DNA of 24,327 nt. Origin: a virus. This document shows, one piece after another, positions 7,149 through 14,991 of the stretch. Numbering within the stretch: position 1 is the stretch's first letter; every line of letters begins with the position of its first letter. A program made the translations under genes and the position numbers. The notes under the pieces were generated by a model. That model did not search any database and was not told where the DNA came from. It saw only the letters and a list, made by a program, of their open reading frames with translations. The stretch spans positions 1-24,327 of IMG/VR virus record IMGVR_UViG_3300022912_000044; one strand, given 5' to 3'.

Positions 7149-7353
7149 TGTACAACGCCCTGTAATTAATTTTCATATAAGTTAGGTAGTCGATTGCTTT
7201 TTGAATATCTTCTACGCCGTTTTTACTTTTATGCCTCGTTGTGTATTTAATAACATTACCTTCAAAGAAATCTAACTCATTCGCTTTTATATACGCGAAC
7301 GGTTGAATACTCTTTTCTTCGTAATGCGTTCCGCCTGTTTGCTTAGTTTCCAT
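7141..7353 (-). CDS. DUF3310 protein
   Basis: This 70-aa protein is essentially one DUF3310 domain: GGTHY near the N-terminus, IQPFAYIKANEL, FFEGNVIKYTTRH, and EDIQKAIDYL. The domain is common in phage nucleotide-metabolism modules and is related to part of the T7 gp1.7 nucleotide kinase, but catalytic function for a stand-alone domain is uncertain. It is the first gene after the promoter-like site at 7375-7393, with GAAAGGA upstream, and its stop overlaps the ATG of the phosphoribosyltransferase. Confidence 0.88.
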   Translation of the reverse strand: METKQTGGTHYEEKSIQPFAYIKANELDFFEGNVIKYTTRHKSKNGVEDIQKAIDYLTYMKINYRALYNG

Positions 7354-7374
7354 ATTTTTCCTTTCACGTCCGTT

Positions 7375-7393
7375 AGTATACTATTATTATACT
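7375..7393 (-). promoter_or_regulatory. Promoter-like palindrome ahead of the modification operon
   Basis: The sequence agtatactattattatact has AGTATA and TATACT arms separated by 7 bases, the same frame as the 2110-2128 site. On the minus strand it gives TATAAT and TATACT -10 candidates 22-40 bases upstream of the DUF3310 ATG. It overlaps the last codons of the 5' nuclease gene, so it could separately control the operon from DUF3310 to VRR-NUC. Confidence 0.5.
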
Positions 7394-8184
7394 GAAGGTC
7401 TCCATAAATTAACTGTTTTTCCGTCAAACTGATGCATATTTACTAGTTGCATAGTCAAAATAGCTTCTTCTTCGCCTAAATCTTTAAACTTATACGCTTC
7501 AACAACACCCTCCCACAGTTCGTCGTCACTCATTGACTTATCAATGAATTTTTCTGCTTTTTTAGGTCCTAAGCCTGGTACGCCTTTAATTCCATCTCCT
7601 GAGTCGCCTATTATACACTGATAAAAAGGCCAATAAGAAGCGGTAATTCTAGATGTCTCTATAAAAGAGTCTTTATTGTAGTTGTAATGTCTTCCAGGTG
7701 TTGCGTTTAAAACATCTTTATCGATTGCAGCTAGCATATACTTATCAGGGTCTTTTTCTTTTAAATAAACAACCTCATCATCAGCTTCCCAACCCGTACA
7801 CATAAAAGCATTTCCGTATTTTTCTACAAAAAGATCTTTTAATTCGTGTAAACCAGACGGATGCCTTACTTTTTTTCTTCCTTTTTTATACTCCGGAAAG
7901 ATTTCATACCTAAAATTGCTTCTGCCTGTGAAGTATAAGGCTATTTCTGAGCAACCTGTTCTCTCTTTCATATAATTCAGCTTAGAAATTACTACTTCCT
8001 CAGCCGCTTCTAGATCTAAAGTATAAAAAGGCTCCTCATAATTCTCATTAGGCCAATTAGGATGAAGCTGTTCTTCCTCGTGAACTGAAGCCGTAGCATA
8101 AATTATAGTATCGGCATCAACCAGAAGTATTTTATCGTTGGGCGCTTCGTTACCGTTTACTTGTTCTTCTTGAAACAAAGACAT
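7387..8184 (-). CDS. 5'-3' exonuclease / FEN-type nuclease
   Basis: The 265-aa protein matches the 5' nuclease family of Pol I N-domains and phage flap endonucleases. Metal-binding acids appear in LLVDADT (D23, D25), GWEADDEVV (E133, D135, D136), AIDKDVL (D155, D157) and IIGDSGDGIKGVPGLGPKKA (191-210), the last also being the helix-hairpin-helix DNA-binding signature. EYKKGRK (98-104) is the conserved basic arch. It is coupled to the polymerase by a TAATG overlap; both would act in primer removal. The N-terminus MSLFQEE resembles that of two neighbouring replication proteins. Confidence 0.94.
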   Translation of the reverse strand: MSLFQEEQVNGNEAPNDKILLVDADTIIYATASVHEEEQLHPNWPNENYEEPFYTLDLEAAEEVVISKLNYMKERTGCSEIALYFTGRSNFRYEIFPEYKKGRKKVRHPSGLHELKDLFVEKYGNAFMCTGWEADDEVVYLKEKDPDKYMLAAIDKDVLNATPGRHYNYNKDSFIETSRITASYWPFYQCIIGDSGDGIKGVPGLGPKKAEKFIDKSMSDDELWEGVVEAYKFKDLGEEEAILTMQLVNMHQFDGKTVNLWRPSV

Positions 8185-9908
8185 TACGCTTCTCCTTTAT
8201 TTGTATATTCGTATTCAAAGATACCTTTACCGTCAATGTCTCCAAAGTTTTTACCTACTAATGCCGTAGTTGGCATGGGTAAATCAGATACACTAGCGTT
8301 TTTAGTACATTCAAACCAAGCTTCTACCATAGAATCGGCTAAATTCTTAGCAATTCTCTTACCTTCTTCTAAACCAGCTGCTTCAACCACATATGAATCG
8401 TGAATGAATACAAGCATCTTAGCTCCAGGCTCTTTTTTAAAGAAGTAATGCATTGCAAGCTTAGCTACCTCGGCGCCTAAACCCTGATTTTGAACACCTG
8501 CTAAATCTGTAATAAGTTTAGCTCTATAATTTCTACCGTTCAGCGTACTACCAAACATAGTTTTCTTAGAACCAAAACCGCCGCTCTCCGCAGCTACTTT
8601 TTTATGCCAAGCGGCAATACCAGGGTAAAGTTTTCTCCATTTAGCCACGGTCTTTTCAACATCTCTATCACTAGGAGCGCTACCGGCTAATTTAATTAGA
8701 ATATTTTTAAATGTCTTCCACCCCGATAGATAAAGTAATGAGAAGTTGCACATCTTTGCTATGAACCTTTCATCCTTTGTGATATCTTCTGTTTCTTTAT
8801 TGAATATTTGAGTAGCTGCATAAATATGAAGATCGTTATCTTCTTTAAATAGCTTCTCTAATACTTTATCCCCCGTATCAGCACAAACAGTTCTGAGCTC
8901 TAGCTGAGCAAAATCAGCGTAAACCATATAACGTTCATCTGTAAAACCAAATAGATATTTTAATTCTCTAGGGATTTGCATAAGATTATCTGTCCCGTCG
9001 TGAGGCTTAACACCACTTCCTTGACACCTAGCTCTTCCTGATACGGCAGTGGGCGTAAAATGCCCTTTTACCCTATCAAAACTATAACGATCTAAGAAAT
9101 TCATTCTTTTAACCATCTTACGCTTTTCTCTAACTGATTTAGCTATTTCATTCCCTTCTGCAGATAAAAGGGCTAAGGCTAAATCATCACTAGAATCAGA
9201 GCCCACTGCCTCTCTTACTTGTTTATAGGAATTAATATTTAAACCAGGAGGAAGTAAAAGCGTTTGCCTATCAATAACTTCTTGGGTTTCTATTTTCATT
9301 TGAGCTAGCCTATCCTGATCAACAGGTAAACCGTTTTGCTGCCATACAACACTAGAACGTAAAAATGTTTTATCTAATTGATAGATAAAATCATTTGTTT
9401 TACCTTTAACCATATGAAATAGTTTTGGTAAGTAATAAACATCCGCCGCTGCATAAGCTAATTGGTCGTCAGTCAGCTCCATTGTAGACATATCTTTTGT
9501 TTTAGTAGATACAAAACTTTTTTGCATTACTTTTTTCTCTAAATCATCAGCGCCGTAAACATCATAACCGTGTACATATTCTAAACATTTGTCAAGCGAA
9601 AAACTTTCTAAGTGTTTATATAATGACAGTCTTGAGAGTATTAGGGTGTCTTCAAAAAACGGGAACGGGTTTTCTTTGATGCCTAAGTCGTTACAAAAAC
9701 AAGCTGCGTCATACGAATAGTTATGCCAAACAGTCGTGCATTTTTTCATCTCAGAGTAAAGTTTTTTAAGTGAGGCGTCTCGTACATCGAATAGTTGTGG
9801 CTCATCCCAATGTTCTTGGAAGACTTGTACCAATCTTATCTTTGAAAAGAATTGGTTTGTTTCTGTATCACAGTACAGAGGTTCTGTAGTTTTTAAATTC
9901 GCGATCAT
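8184..9908 (-). CDS. Family A DNA polymerase with 3'-5' exonuclease
   Basis: This 574-aa replicative polymerase lacks a 5' nuclease domain, which is the next gene. The proofreading domain has DTET (D14, E16), HNYSYD (62-67) and YAAADVYYL (152-160). The polymerase domain has motif A YADFAQLELR (330-339, D332), motif B R381-x3-K385-x3-F389-x3-Y393, the GVQNQGLGAE helix (471-480), and motif C FIHDSYVVE (501-509, D504). Two departures stand out: motif C reads HDS rather than the usual HDE, and YG of motif B is replaced by YLSG. The ATG has AAAAGGA upstream. It must accept or copy templates carrying dPreQ0. Confidence 0.96.
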   Translation of the reverse strand: MIANLKTTEPLYCDTETNQFFSKIRLVQVFQEHWDEPQLFDVRDASLKKLYSEMKKCTTVWHNYSYDAACFCNDLGIKENPFPFFEDTLILSRLSLYKHLESFSLDKCLEYVHGYDVYGADDLEKKVMQKSFVSTKTKDMSTMELTDDQLAYAAADVYYLPKLFHMVKGKTNDFIYQLDKTFLRSSVVWQQNGLPVDQDRLAQMKIETQEVIDRQTLLLPPGLNINSYKQVREAVGSDSSDDLALALLSAEGNEIAKSVREKRKMVKRMNFLDRYSFDRVKGHFTPTAVSGRARCQGSGVKPHDGTDNLMQIPRELKYLFGFTDERYMVYADFAQLELRTVCADTGDKVLEKLFKEDNDLHIYAATQIFNKETEDITKDERFIAKMCNFSLLYLSGWKTFKNILIKLAGSAPSDRDVEKTVAKWRKLYPGIAAWHKKVAAESGGFGSKKTMFGSTLNGRNYRAKLITDLAGVQNQGLGAEVAKLAMHYFFKKEPGAKMLVFIHDSYVVEAAGLEEGKRIAKNLADSMVEAWFECTKNASVSDLPMPTTALVGKNFGDIDGKGIFEYEYTNKGEA

Positions 9909-9937
9909 ATTATTCCTTTTAATCAGTTGGGGTTGTA

Positions 9938-9951
9938 AGGCCGAGAGGCCT
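9938..9951 (-). other. Short GC-rich hairpin between SSB-like and polymerase genes
   Basis: AGGCC and GGCCT form a 5-bp stem with a 4-base loop in an otherwise AT-rich 49-base gap. No T-run follows on either strand, so it is a poor intrinsic terminator. It may stabilise or punctuate the mRNA. Confidence 0.4.
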
Positions 9952-9957
9952 CACGTC

Positions 9958-10434
9958 TTATAAATTTGGTTTGCTTGTTTCTTCTGAACTTTCTTCACCC
10001 ATATTGTTAGGGTTGATTTTAGCTCTGTATGCAGAAGCTAATTTGTTTAATAAAGATTCCGGAGCTTTGATTCTGTAAGTGTTGTAGCCATAACCTTTAG
10101 CTTTACCTGTTTTAAATTTTTCACCTTTATCCCAAGCTTTCTCAAGTCTGTATAAATCACCTCTAACCATCCCACCTTGATCAATATTGTTTTGTAGCAT
10201 AGTATTCGGCACTGTTGAAATAGCTTTAGCGCTTTCAAGAATAGCTTCTTCACTATCTGCAGTTAGATCTACTTGTAGACCCTCCATAACATTAAAATCA
10301 CCGTACTCATCTGATGTAGCCGTTCTCATATTTACCCAGTAAAAACCTAAGCTCTCACCTTTTTCTAGGTCTTGTAATTTGAACTGCTCGTGCGGGTTCT
10401 GTAAATCAATTTTTTCTTCTTGTAATAAACTCAT
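9958..10434 (-). CDS. Putative single-stranded DNA-binding protein
   Basis: The 158-aa protein is not a clear family match. I place it as SSB-like from context (between primase/helicase and polymerase), its beta-rich core of about residues 28-125, and a polar, partly acidic C-terminal tail (GEESSEETSKPNL). The ATG at 10432-10434 has AAAAGGA 8 bases upstream and gives the N-terminus MSLLQEEKID. A longer frame beginning at a TTG at 10486-10488 exists but has no ribosome binding site and crosses this one, so I reject it. An alternative is another replication accessory protein. Confidence 0.5.
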   Translation of the reverse strand: MSLLQEEKIDLQNPHEQFKLQDLEKGESLGFYWVNMRTATSDEYGDFNVMEGLQVDLTADSEEAILESAKAISTVPNTMLQNNIDQGGMVRGDLYRLEKAWDKGEKFKTGKAKGYGYNTYRIKAPESLLNKLASAYRAKINPNNMGEESSEETSKPNL

Positions 10435-10494
10435 AGTTTGTTCCTTTTGTTTATATTGCGTCGCTTGTTTGAACTGTATCAGGGACAACAGGTT

Positions 10495-10566
10495 TTATAG
10501 TAACCAGTCTGAAACCTTGTAAACCAGGTTATCTATATAAGTAAGTATTTCTTCTATCTTTTGCAT
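10495..10566 (-). CDS. Leader-like 23-aa ORF
   Basis: ATG at 10564-10566 opens a short frame, MQKIEEILTYIDNLVYKVSD plus three residues, ending in TAA at 10495-10497. AAAAGGA lies 7 bases upstream, as good as in neighbouring genes. It lies between the promoter-like site at 10593-10611 and the SSB-like gene. Inverted repeats AGGTTT/AAACCT (10490-10495 and 10512-10517) fall within it. It may be a small protein or a leader peptide controlling the SSB-like gene, but the evidence is only the ribosome binding site and position. Confidence 0.4.
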   Translation of the reverse strand: MQKIEEILTYIDNLVYKVSDWLL

Positions 10567-10592
10567 CTTTTGTTCCTTTTATCTCTTTAACT

Positions 10593-10611
10593 ATTATAAT
10601 TATATTATACC
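10593..10611 (-). promoter_or_regulatory. Promoter-like site ahead of the SSB-like gene
   Basis: The plus-strand sequence attataattatattatacc matches 17 of 19 positions of the palindrome at 2110-2128. On the minus strand it gives TATAAT-type -10 hexamers about 27 bases upstream of the 23-aa ORF. It overlaps the final codons of the small HTH gene at 10605-10889. Confidence 0.5.
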
Positions 10612-10889
10612 TTTGGTTCATTCTTCCTTAATTTATAGATATATGCCTTAGAAAAGCCGTATTTCTTTACAATTTCGCTAATTGGCAATGTAGAATCTCT
10701 AATTTCCTGCTTTATCTGCTCTTTATCGTCTAAAACCTGCCTAGTCTCTTCATCTGGCTCAACCAATTTGGCTTGTTCGTACCTAAACAAGTGTAAATAC
10801 TCAGAGGGGTTAAGCTCTGATTTTCTTTTTTTACTTAAAGCTTCTAACTGCTCTGTAGTGTATTTTTTGCCTCCCTCAAATAAACTCAT
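10605..10889 (-). CDS. Small protein with C-terminal helix-turn-helix
   Basis: This 94-aa protein begins MSLFEGGKKYT and ends with a recognisable HTH at about residues 71-90 (ISEIVKKYGFSKAYIYKLR), of the type seen in phage small terminase-like or regulator proteins. The middle is charged and helical. Its ATG overlaps the primase stop as ATGA. Role unknown: transcription regulation or loading of the primase/helicase on origin DNA are both possible. The N-terminal MSLF matches that of the 5' nuclease. Confidence 0.65.
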   Translation of the reverse strand: MSLFEGGKKYTTEQLEALSKKRKSELNPSEYLHLFRYEQAKLVEPDEETRQVLDDKEQIKQEIRDSTLPISEIVKKYGFSKAYIYKLRKNEPKV

Positions 10890-13087
10890 AATTTAGGCTC
10901 CTCTTTTAATTGTAGCTCTTCTAGTTTAGTTCCTTCAGGGTTAATTATACAAGCTGAAGTTGTTCTCTTTTCTCTAGGTATGTTATGAGGACTTACGTCT
11001 ACACCTTTTATTCTAAAGTAGTCTGTTATTTGTTTTCGTTGTTTGGGGAAGAAATCTTTTAATTTAGAAACTGTTATGTAACTAATATTTCTATCTATAA
11101 TCTCACTCCTATAGAACTCAACAAAATCATCTTCACATTCTTCTTCTAATGTTACTAAATCTTTACTTAACATCGCGTGAGCTATTTTAGCTGTTGAAGG
11201 GGTACTTTTACTAACTAAATTACGGAATAAATCTGTTTCTATGTGTTTGTCATAAAGAGATGCATCTGTTTCTATGTAAGCTAAGTACTCCATAAATTGG
11301 TATATCTCTTGAGCTATGAATGAATCAATCGCCTTTTTACCAGCCGGCCAATCTCCATAAGCATCTTTTATTTTAGAATCTTTTGTAGGGAAAAAATTAA
11401 TCCTTCTGTTATCATTATCCCCGTCAACTCTAAAAGGCCTAGCCTCATTTGTTGCCAATACTACAAATGCGTAGTTATTATGCGTAGCTTTTTCTACTCC
11501 TTTAGAATGAATAGCTACAGTATCTTCACCTACTATGTTCTTTATTTTAGTATATACTTTTTGAGGGGCGTTTGGATTAGCCTCATCTATCTCATTACCA
11601 AATATAACTAACTTATTTTTTAGCTCGCCATTAAACGACCCACTGAAAGTATCTGTCTCAACTTTTATATAATACTCGCCGTAAATAAGACTAAGTATCT
11701 GATTATATAAAACACCTTTACCTGTACCACCAGCTGTACCGCTCATAATGAAGGAAGCCGAACCAACTAGATGCCTAAGGTGAAAAGCCAAGTTATGTAA
11801 AAACAATGTTCTTTGTTCTTCATCTGGAAATACGTGTGTTAATAACTGATTAATATGATAGGGTATTTCAGCTCTTGGTTCACATTCTTTGAAATAACTC
11901 ATCAGCTCTGTTCTTTGGAATAAATTATAATATTCCTCACCTGCTTCACCTTTGAAAAACTCTGCATCAATAGTAGGGTCAAAAACACTGTATATTTTAG
12001 GTACTTCTGCTACATCAATATCATTACCTGTGTAACGTTTATAATCATCGGTGAAAGCCCCTTTTGTATACGTATCTTTCTTTTTCGTTTTTAAATCATA
12101 AAGCCTGTATTTATCTTGTTCTGGGTCATACCATACTTTAATGTCCGCTTGGGCTGACACAGCTTGTATCGACCCTTGCTGCTCATACTTCTCGTGCCAT
12201 TTAGGGTTGTAATCAAATCTTGAATCAAATACATAATCAAAACCCCCTACTTTATTCAACTCATCGTGCGATCTTGTTGTCTTAATTGTCCTAGTTGAGA
12301 AATCATAAAGGAATTTATAGTACAGTTTCTCATCTACTGTTGGATCAACCGCACATATACTAGCTACATAAACAGAGAAATCGTGTTTCCTTCCTGGCTT
12401 AGACGCTTCTTCTAAAGTTAACCCCGCATAATCATTAGTACAGAATCTTCTTTCTAATTTAGCTTTTAACTTTTTAGCTACACGAGCTGTTGCTATATAG
12501 TCTTCTAAAATATGCGCTAAAGGATTTTTATATGTTAATTGATTCTCTTCTTGCATAGAACCCAAAAATGACTTAGTTATTCTCGTGTTTTCTTCTTTGA
12601 ACAACGCTTTTAATTTATCAGGCATTGCTTTTGGCTTGTCTTGCTTTACCACCGTATAACCGTCGTTAGTTGGATCAGCAAACGTTTGTCTTCCGTCATT
12701 TAATAAATCTACGAAATCTCTAATACCAATCTTAGCTTTGATAGTTGGTTCGTAACTATAAAATAACTGGTAACCTTTTGATGTCTTTATGATATACTCG
12801 GCTAACTCTTCAATAGATAGATTAGTAGTGTCCTCTAGCGATTTTAATGCTTCTTTTGAATCGATATCTACAATAGTCAGATTACTAATCTTCCCAGTGA
12901 TGATTGCTAAGTTATCTGACTTGTAAGGCCAATTGTCGAAGTTATACCTCTCCCCTCTGTACTTAGTGTAATCATTCTCAAACTTAACTATTTTTTTACC
13001 TTCATCATCTCGCATTAGAGATAGCATAGGTATGACATTGAAACCATAGGTCTCACTTAGAAATCTTGCTTGTTGTACTGCGCTCAT
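10886..13087 (-). CDS. Primase-polymerase / SF3 D5-like helicase
   Basis: The 733-aa protein joins an N-terminal archaeo-eukaryotic primase-like domain to a C-terminal superfamily 3 helicase. In the primase part, LTIVDID (70-76; D74, D76) is the probable metal site, and TSKGYQLFY (102-110) and FADPTNDGYTVV (136-147) follow the prim-pol pattern. The helicase has Walker A SGTAGGTGKG (449-458), Walker B KLVIFGNEIDEAN (492-504), and FVVLATNEARPF...NDNRRINFF (541-566), the sensor/arginine region. Such proteins unwind and prime phage replication. The ATG has AAAAAGGA upstream and it is the first gene left of the divergent region. Confidence 0.92.
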   Translation of the reverse strand: MSAVQQARFLSETYGFNVIPMLSLMRDDEGKKIVKFENDYTKYRGERYNFDNWPYKSDNLAIITGKISNLTIVDIDSKEALKSLEDTTNLSIEELAEYIIKTSKGYQLFYSYEPTIKAKIGIRDFVDLLNDGRQTFADPTNDGYTVVKQDKPKAMPDKLKALFKEENTRITKSFLGSMQEENQLTYKNPLAHILEDYIATARVAKKLKAKLERRFCTNDYAGLTLEEASKPGRKHDFSVYVASICAVDPTVDEKLYYKFLYDFSTRTIKTTRSHDELNKVGGFDYVFDSRFDYNPKWHEKYEQQGSIQAVSAQADIKVWYDPEQDKYRLYDLKTKKKDTYTKGAFTDDYKRYTGNDIDVAEVPKIYSVFDPTIDAEFFKGEAGEEYYNLFQRTELMSYFKECEPRAEIPYHINQLLTHVFPDEEQRTLFLHNLAFHLRHLVGSASFIMSGTAGGTGKGVLYNQILSLIYGEYYIKVETDTFSGSFNGELKNKLVIFGNEIDEANPNAPQKVYTKIKNIVGEDTVAIHSKGVEKATHNNYAFVVLATNEARPFRVDGDNDNRRINFFPTKDSKIKDAYGDWPAGKKAIDSFIAQEIYQFMEYLAYIETDASLYDKHIETDLFRNLVSKSTPSTAKIAHAMLSKDLVTLEEECEDDFVEFYRSEIIDRNISYITVSKLKDFFPKQRKQITDYFRIKGVDVSPHNIPREKRTTSACIINPEGTKLEELQLKEEPKL

Positions 13088-13120
13088 TCTTATCCTTTTT
13101 ATTGAATTTTAGGAGAAGAT

Positions 13121-13137
13121 TAGCTATAATATAACCA
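13121..13137 (-). promoter_or_regulatory. Candidate promoter of the primase operon
   Basis: On the minus strand this reads TGGTTATATTATAGCTA, a TGn-extended -10-like element about 35 bases upstream of the primase ATG, followed by AAAAAGGA. A -35 box is not clear. The 8-bp inverted repeat beginning at 13137 lies immediately upstream and could be an operator. Confidence 0.45.
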
Positions 13138-13171
13138 GAAGAGGTTGCGGTCTAGACAGTCTCCCTCTTCT
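13137..13171. repeat. Inverted repeat AGAAGAGG/CCTCTTCT
   Basis: Eight-base arms at 13137-13144 and 13164-13171 enclose 19 bases that contain the palindrome GTCTAGAC. No T-run follows on either strand, so this is more likely a protein-binding or structural element than a terminator. Confidence 0.5.
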
Positions 13172-13387
13172 CCCTTAAAGTAATTATAATCAACTAAAGC
13201 TTAAATTAAAGTAAATAAATGAATAGATTTCTATTAAGTTATTAATTATTCATTTTATATATATTCTCGATAAAAATATTAAAATAACAAAAATACATAG
13301 TAATAGTGTTAAATACTTATATATAAGCGGACCAACCCCAAAACGAATAAAGAATAAATGAATGAGCGACCCGCCGGAGACTTTTTT

Positions 13388-13405
13388 GTGTTATTATATT
13401 ATAAT
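13388..13405 (+). promoter_or_regulatory. Late promoter candidate for terminase
   Basis: A TTTTTTG tract at 13382-13388 precedes TATAAT at 13400-13405. The predicted transcription start, about 7 bases after the hexamer, falls on the terminase small subunit ATG at 13411, which would make the transcript nearly leaderless. Confidence 0.5.
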
Positions 13406-13410
13406 AGAAT

Positions 13411-13761
13411 ATGAAAAAATTTAGTGCAAGATTCCGGGCCGATTGGAACAACGATGAAATACTGGGAGAGATCCTAGAAGAATACTTCAGTGACGACGAA
13501 ATAATAAAGACGAAAGCTTCACTTTGTTATTGGTTAAATATCTCAGAGCGAGAGTTCGAAGTGCGCAGAAGAACAGATATGTTCAAAGAACTGCTAGACA
13601 ACGCTGATTTATATGTGAGATGTTTAATAGAGCAGAGTGGTATGCTGAACGATAGAACATTCTCAAGATTCTTATTAGAGACGCAATATGGTTATGCTAA
13701 ACCAGTTGCTCAAGAAGAAGAGAAGGCTGGGCAGTATGTGTTTAACTTTGTGGACGCTTAA
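13411..13761 (+). CDS. terS: Putative terminase small subunit
   Basis: The 116-aa protein lies directly upstream of the large terminase with a TAATG overlap, the standard place for the small subunit that recognises packaging DNA. Residues 25-55 (YFSDDEIIKTKASLCYWLNISEREFEVRRR) look like a helical DNA-binding segment and the rest is helical. No sequence motif alone identifies it; the call is from position and size. The ATG lacks a Shine-Dalgarno and is only 5 bases after a TATAAT hexamer. Confidence 0.65.
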   Translation: MKKFSARFRADWNNDEILGEILEEYFSDDEIIKTKASLCYWLNISEREFEVRRRTDMFKELLDNADLYVRCLIEQSGMLNDRTFSRFLLETQYGYAKPVAQEEEKAGQYVFNFVDA

Positions 13762-14987
13762 TGGACATTAAGACTTTACCTCACCAGAAAGAGTTTCTAA
13801 AAGATATTGATAGGTCTAAGTACCACGGAACTATCTTAGTCGGTGGTTTCGGGTCGGGTAAATCAGAAGCGGGCGTATTTAAAACTTTTATGATGAAGTT
13901 AAGATACCCTAAACATAAGGTTGCCTACTATTTACCCACATACGGGCTGGTAAGAGATATCGCGTTTGATAAGTTCACATCATTCCTAGAAAGCATTGAC
14001 GTACCTTATCGGTTAAACAAATCAGATAAAGAACTACTTATCCCTGGTTATAGCTCTATCATATTTAGAACTATGAGTGAGCCGGAGAATATAATCGGTT
14101 ACGAAACAGCTTATTCATTAATAGATGAAGCAGATATACTTCCTAAAGATAAAATGGAATTAGTGTATAATAAGATAGTAGGTAGAAATAGATCAATAGA
14201 TGATGCAGAAGTAGATATGGTATCAACACCTGAAGGGTTTAAATTCTTATATGATAAGGTTAACAGCGGACAGTTTAAAGTTATCCGAGCTAAGACATCA
14301 GACAATAAGTTCGTACCAGACTCCTATGTTAAATCATTAGAAGATCAATATACACCAGAACTTTTAAAAGCCTACCTAGAAGGAGAGTTCGTTAACTTAA
14401 CATCAGGATCAGTATATAACTACTTCGATAGAGATATACATACGTCCAATAGAGAAGGCTATAACTTTGGAATGACATTACATATCGGACAGGATTTCAA
14501 CGTTGGTGGTTGTTGTTCAGTTGTTTGCGGCGTTGAAGGTAATGCAGCTTATGTAATTGACGAGTTTACTTCTAAAGACACGTATCAGATTGTAGAAAAT
14601 ATTAAAGAGAAGTACCCTGGTCATCATATCGTAGTGTACCCAGATGCCTCAGGTAGCGCTAATAAGACATCGTCAAGTATGTCCGATATTGATATACTAT
14701 ATAAAGCAGGGTTTGAAATTAACGTACCAAGAAAGAACGGCGCGGTTAAAGATAGAATCAACGCTGTACAAAACAAACTAAGTAAAAATACTCTATACAT
14801 AGACCGCAAATGCCTTAGTGTTACTAAAGCTTTAGAGCAACAAGCTTATGACAAGAACGGAGTGCCAGAGAAGTCTGGCGGAGCGGCAACTGTTGATGAT
14901 TGGAACGATGCTTTAGGTTACTTCATAGTTAGAAAGTTCGGTATAGAACAGACGGGCTTACAAGCTACAGGTGTCAGTTATGCGTAA
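13761..14987 (+). CDS. terL: Terminase large subunit
   Basis: The 408-aa packaging motor has Walker A GGFGSGKS (28-35), Walker B SLIDEAD (119-125) and the coupling motif STPEG (155-159). The C-terminal RNase H-like nuclease is marked by GQDFNVGG (D245), YVIDEF (D267), VVYPDAS (D295) and DDWNDALGYF (D379, D380, D383). It uses ATP to pull DNA into the prohead and cuts the concatemer. Length is typical. No intein or insertion is visible. Confidence 0.95.
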   Translation: MDIKTLPHQKEFLKDIDRSKYHGTILVGGFGSGKSEAGVFKTFMMKLRYPKHKVAYYLPTYGLVRDIAFDKFTSFLESIDVPYRLNKSDKELLIPGYSSIIFRTMSEPENIIGYETAYSLIDEADILPKDKMELVYNKIVGRNRSIDDAEVDMVSTPEGFKFLYDKVNSGQFKVIRAKTSDNKFVPDSYVKSLEDQYTPELLKAYLEGEFVNLTSGSVYNYFDRDIHTSNREGYNFGMTLHIGQDFNVGGCCSVVCGVEGNAAYVIDEFTSKDTYQIVENIKEKYPGHHIVVYPDASGSANKTSSSMSDIDILYKAGFEINVPRKNGAVKDRINAVQNKLSKNTLYIDRKCLSVTKALEQQAYDKNGVPEKSGGAATVDDWNDALGYFIVRKFGIEQTGLQATGVSYA

Positions 14988-14991
14988 ATTA

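Larger units (their letters stand above)
13088..13410. other. Divergent intergenic region, candidate origin or packaging site
   Basis: This 323-base non-coding stretch separates the leftward and rightward blocks. It contains: a minus-strand -10-like site (13121-13137); an 8-bp inverted repeat AGAAGAGG/CCTCTTCT (13137-13171); a 9-bp inverted repeat AAATGAATA/TATTCATTT (13217-13225 and 13247-13255); a repeat ATAAATGAAT at 13215-13224 and 13354-13363; a tandem GAATAAA pair near 13345-13358; and small GC-rich patches (GCGGACC near 13327, CCGCCGG near 13371) in AT-rich DNA. Its place next to the terminase genes would suit a cos/pac site, and its place beside the primase would suit an origin. No ORF with a ribosome binding site was found. 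Confidence 0.55.

Noticed and set aside
8161-8403. Plus-strand 80-codon frame over the polymerase/nuclease junction
   Set aside because: It is antisense to two firmly identified genes and has no plausible start signal.
10435-10488. Upstream TTG extension of the SSB-like gene
   Set aside because: No ribosome binding site; the internal ATG at 10432-10434 has a strong AAAAGGA at the right distance.
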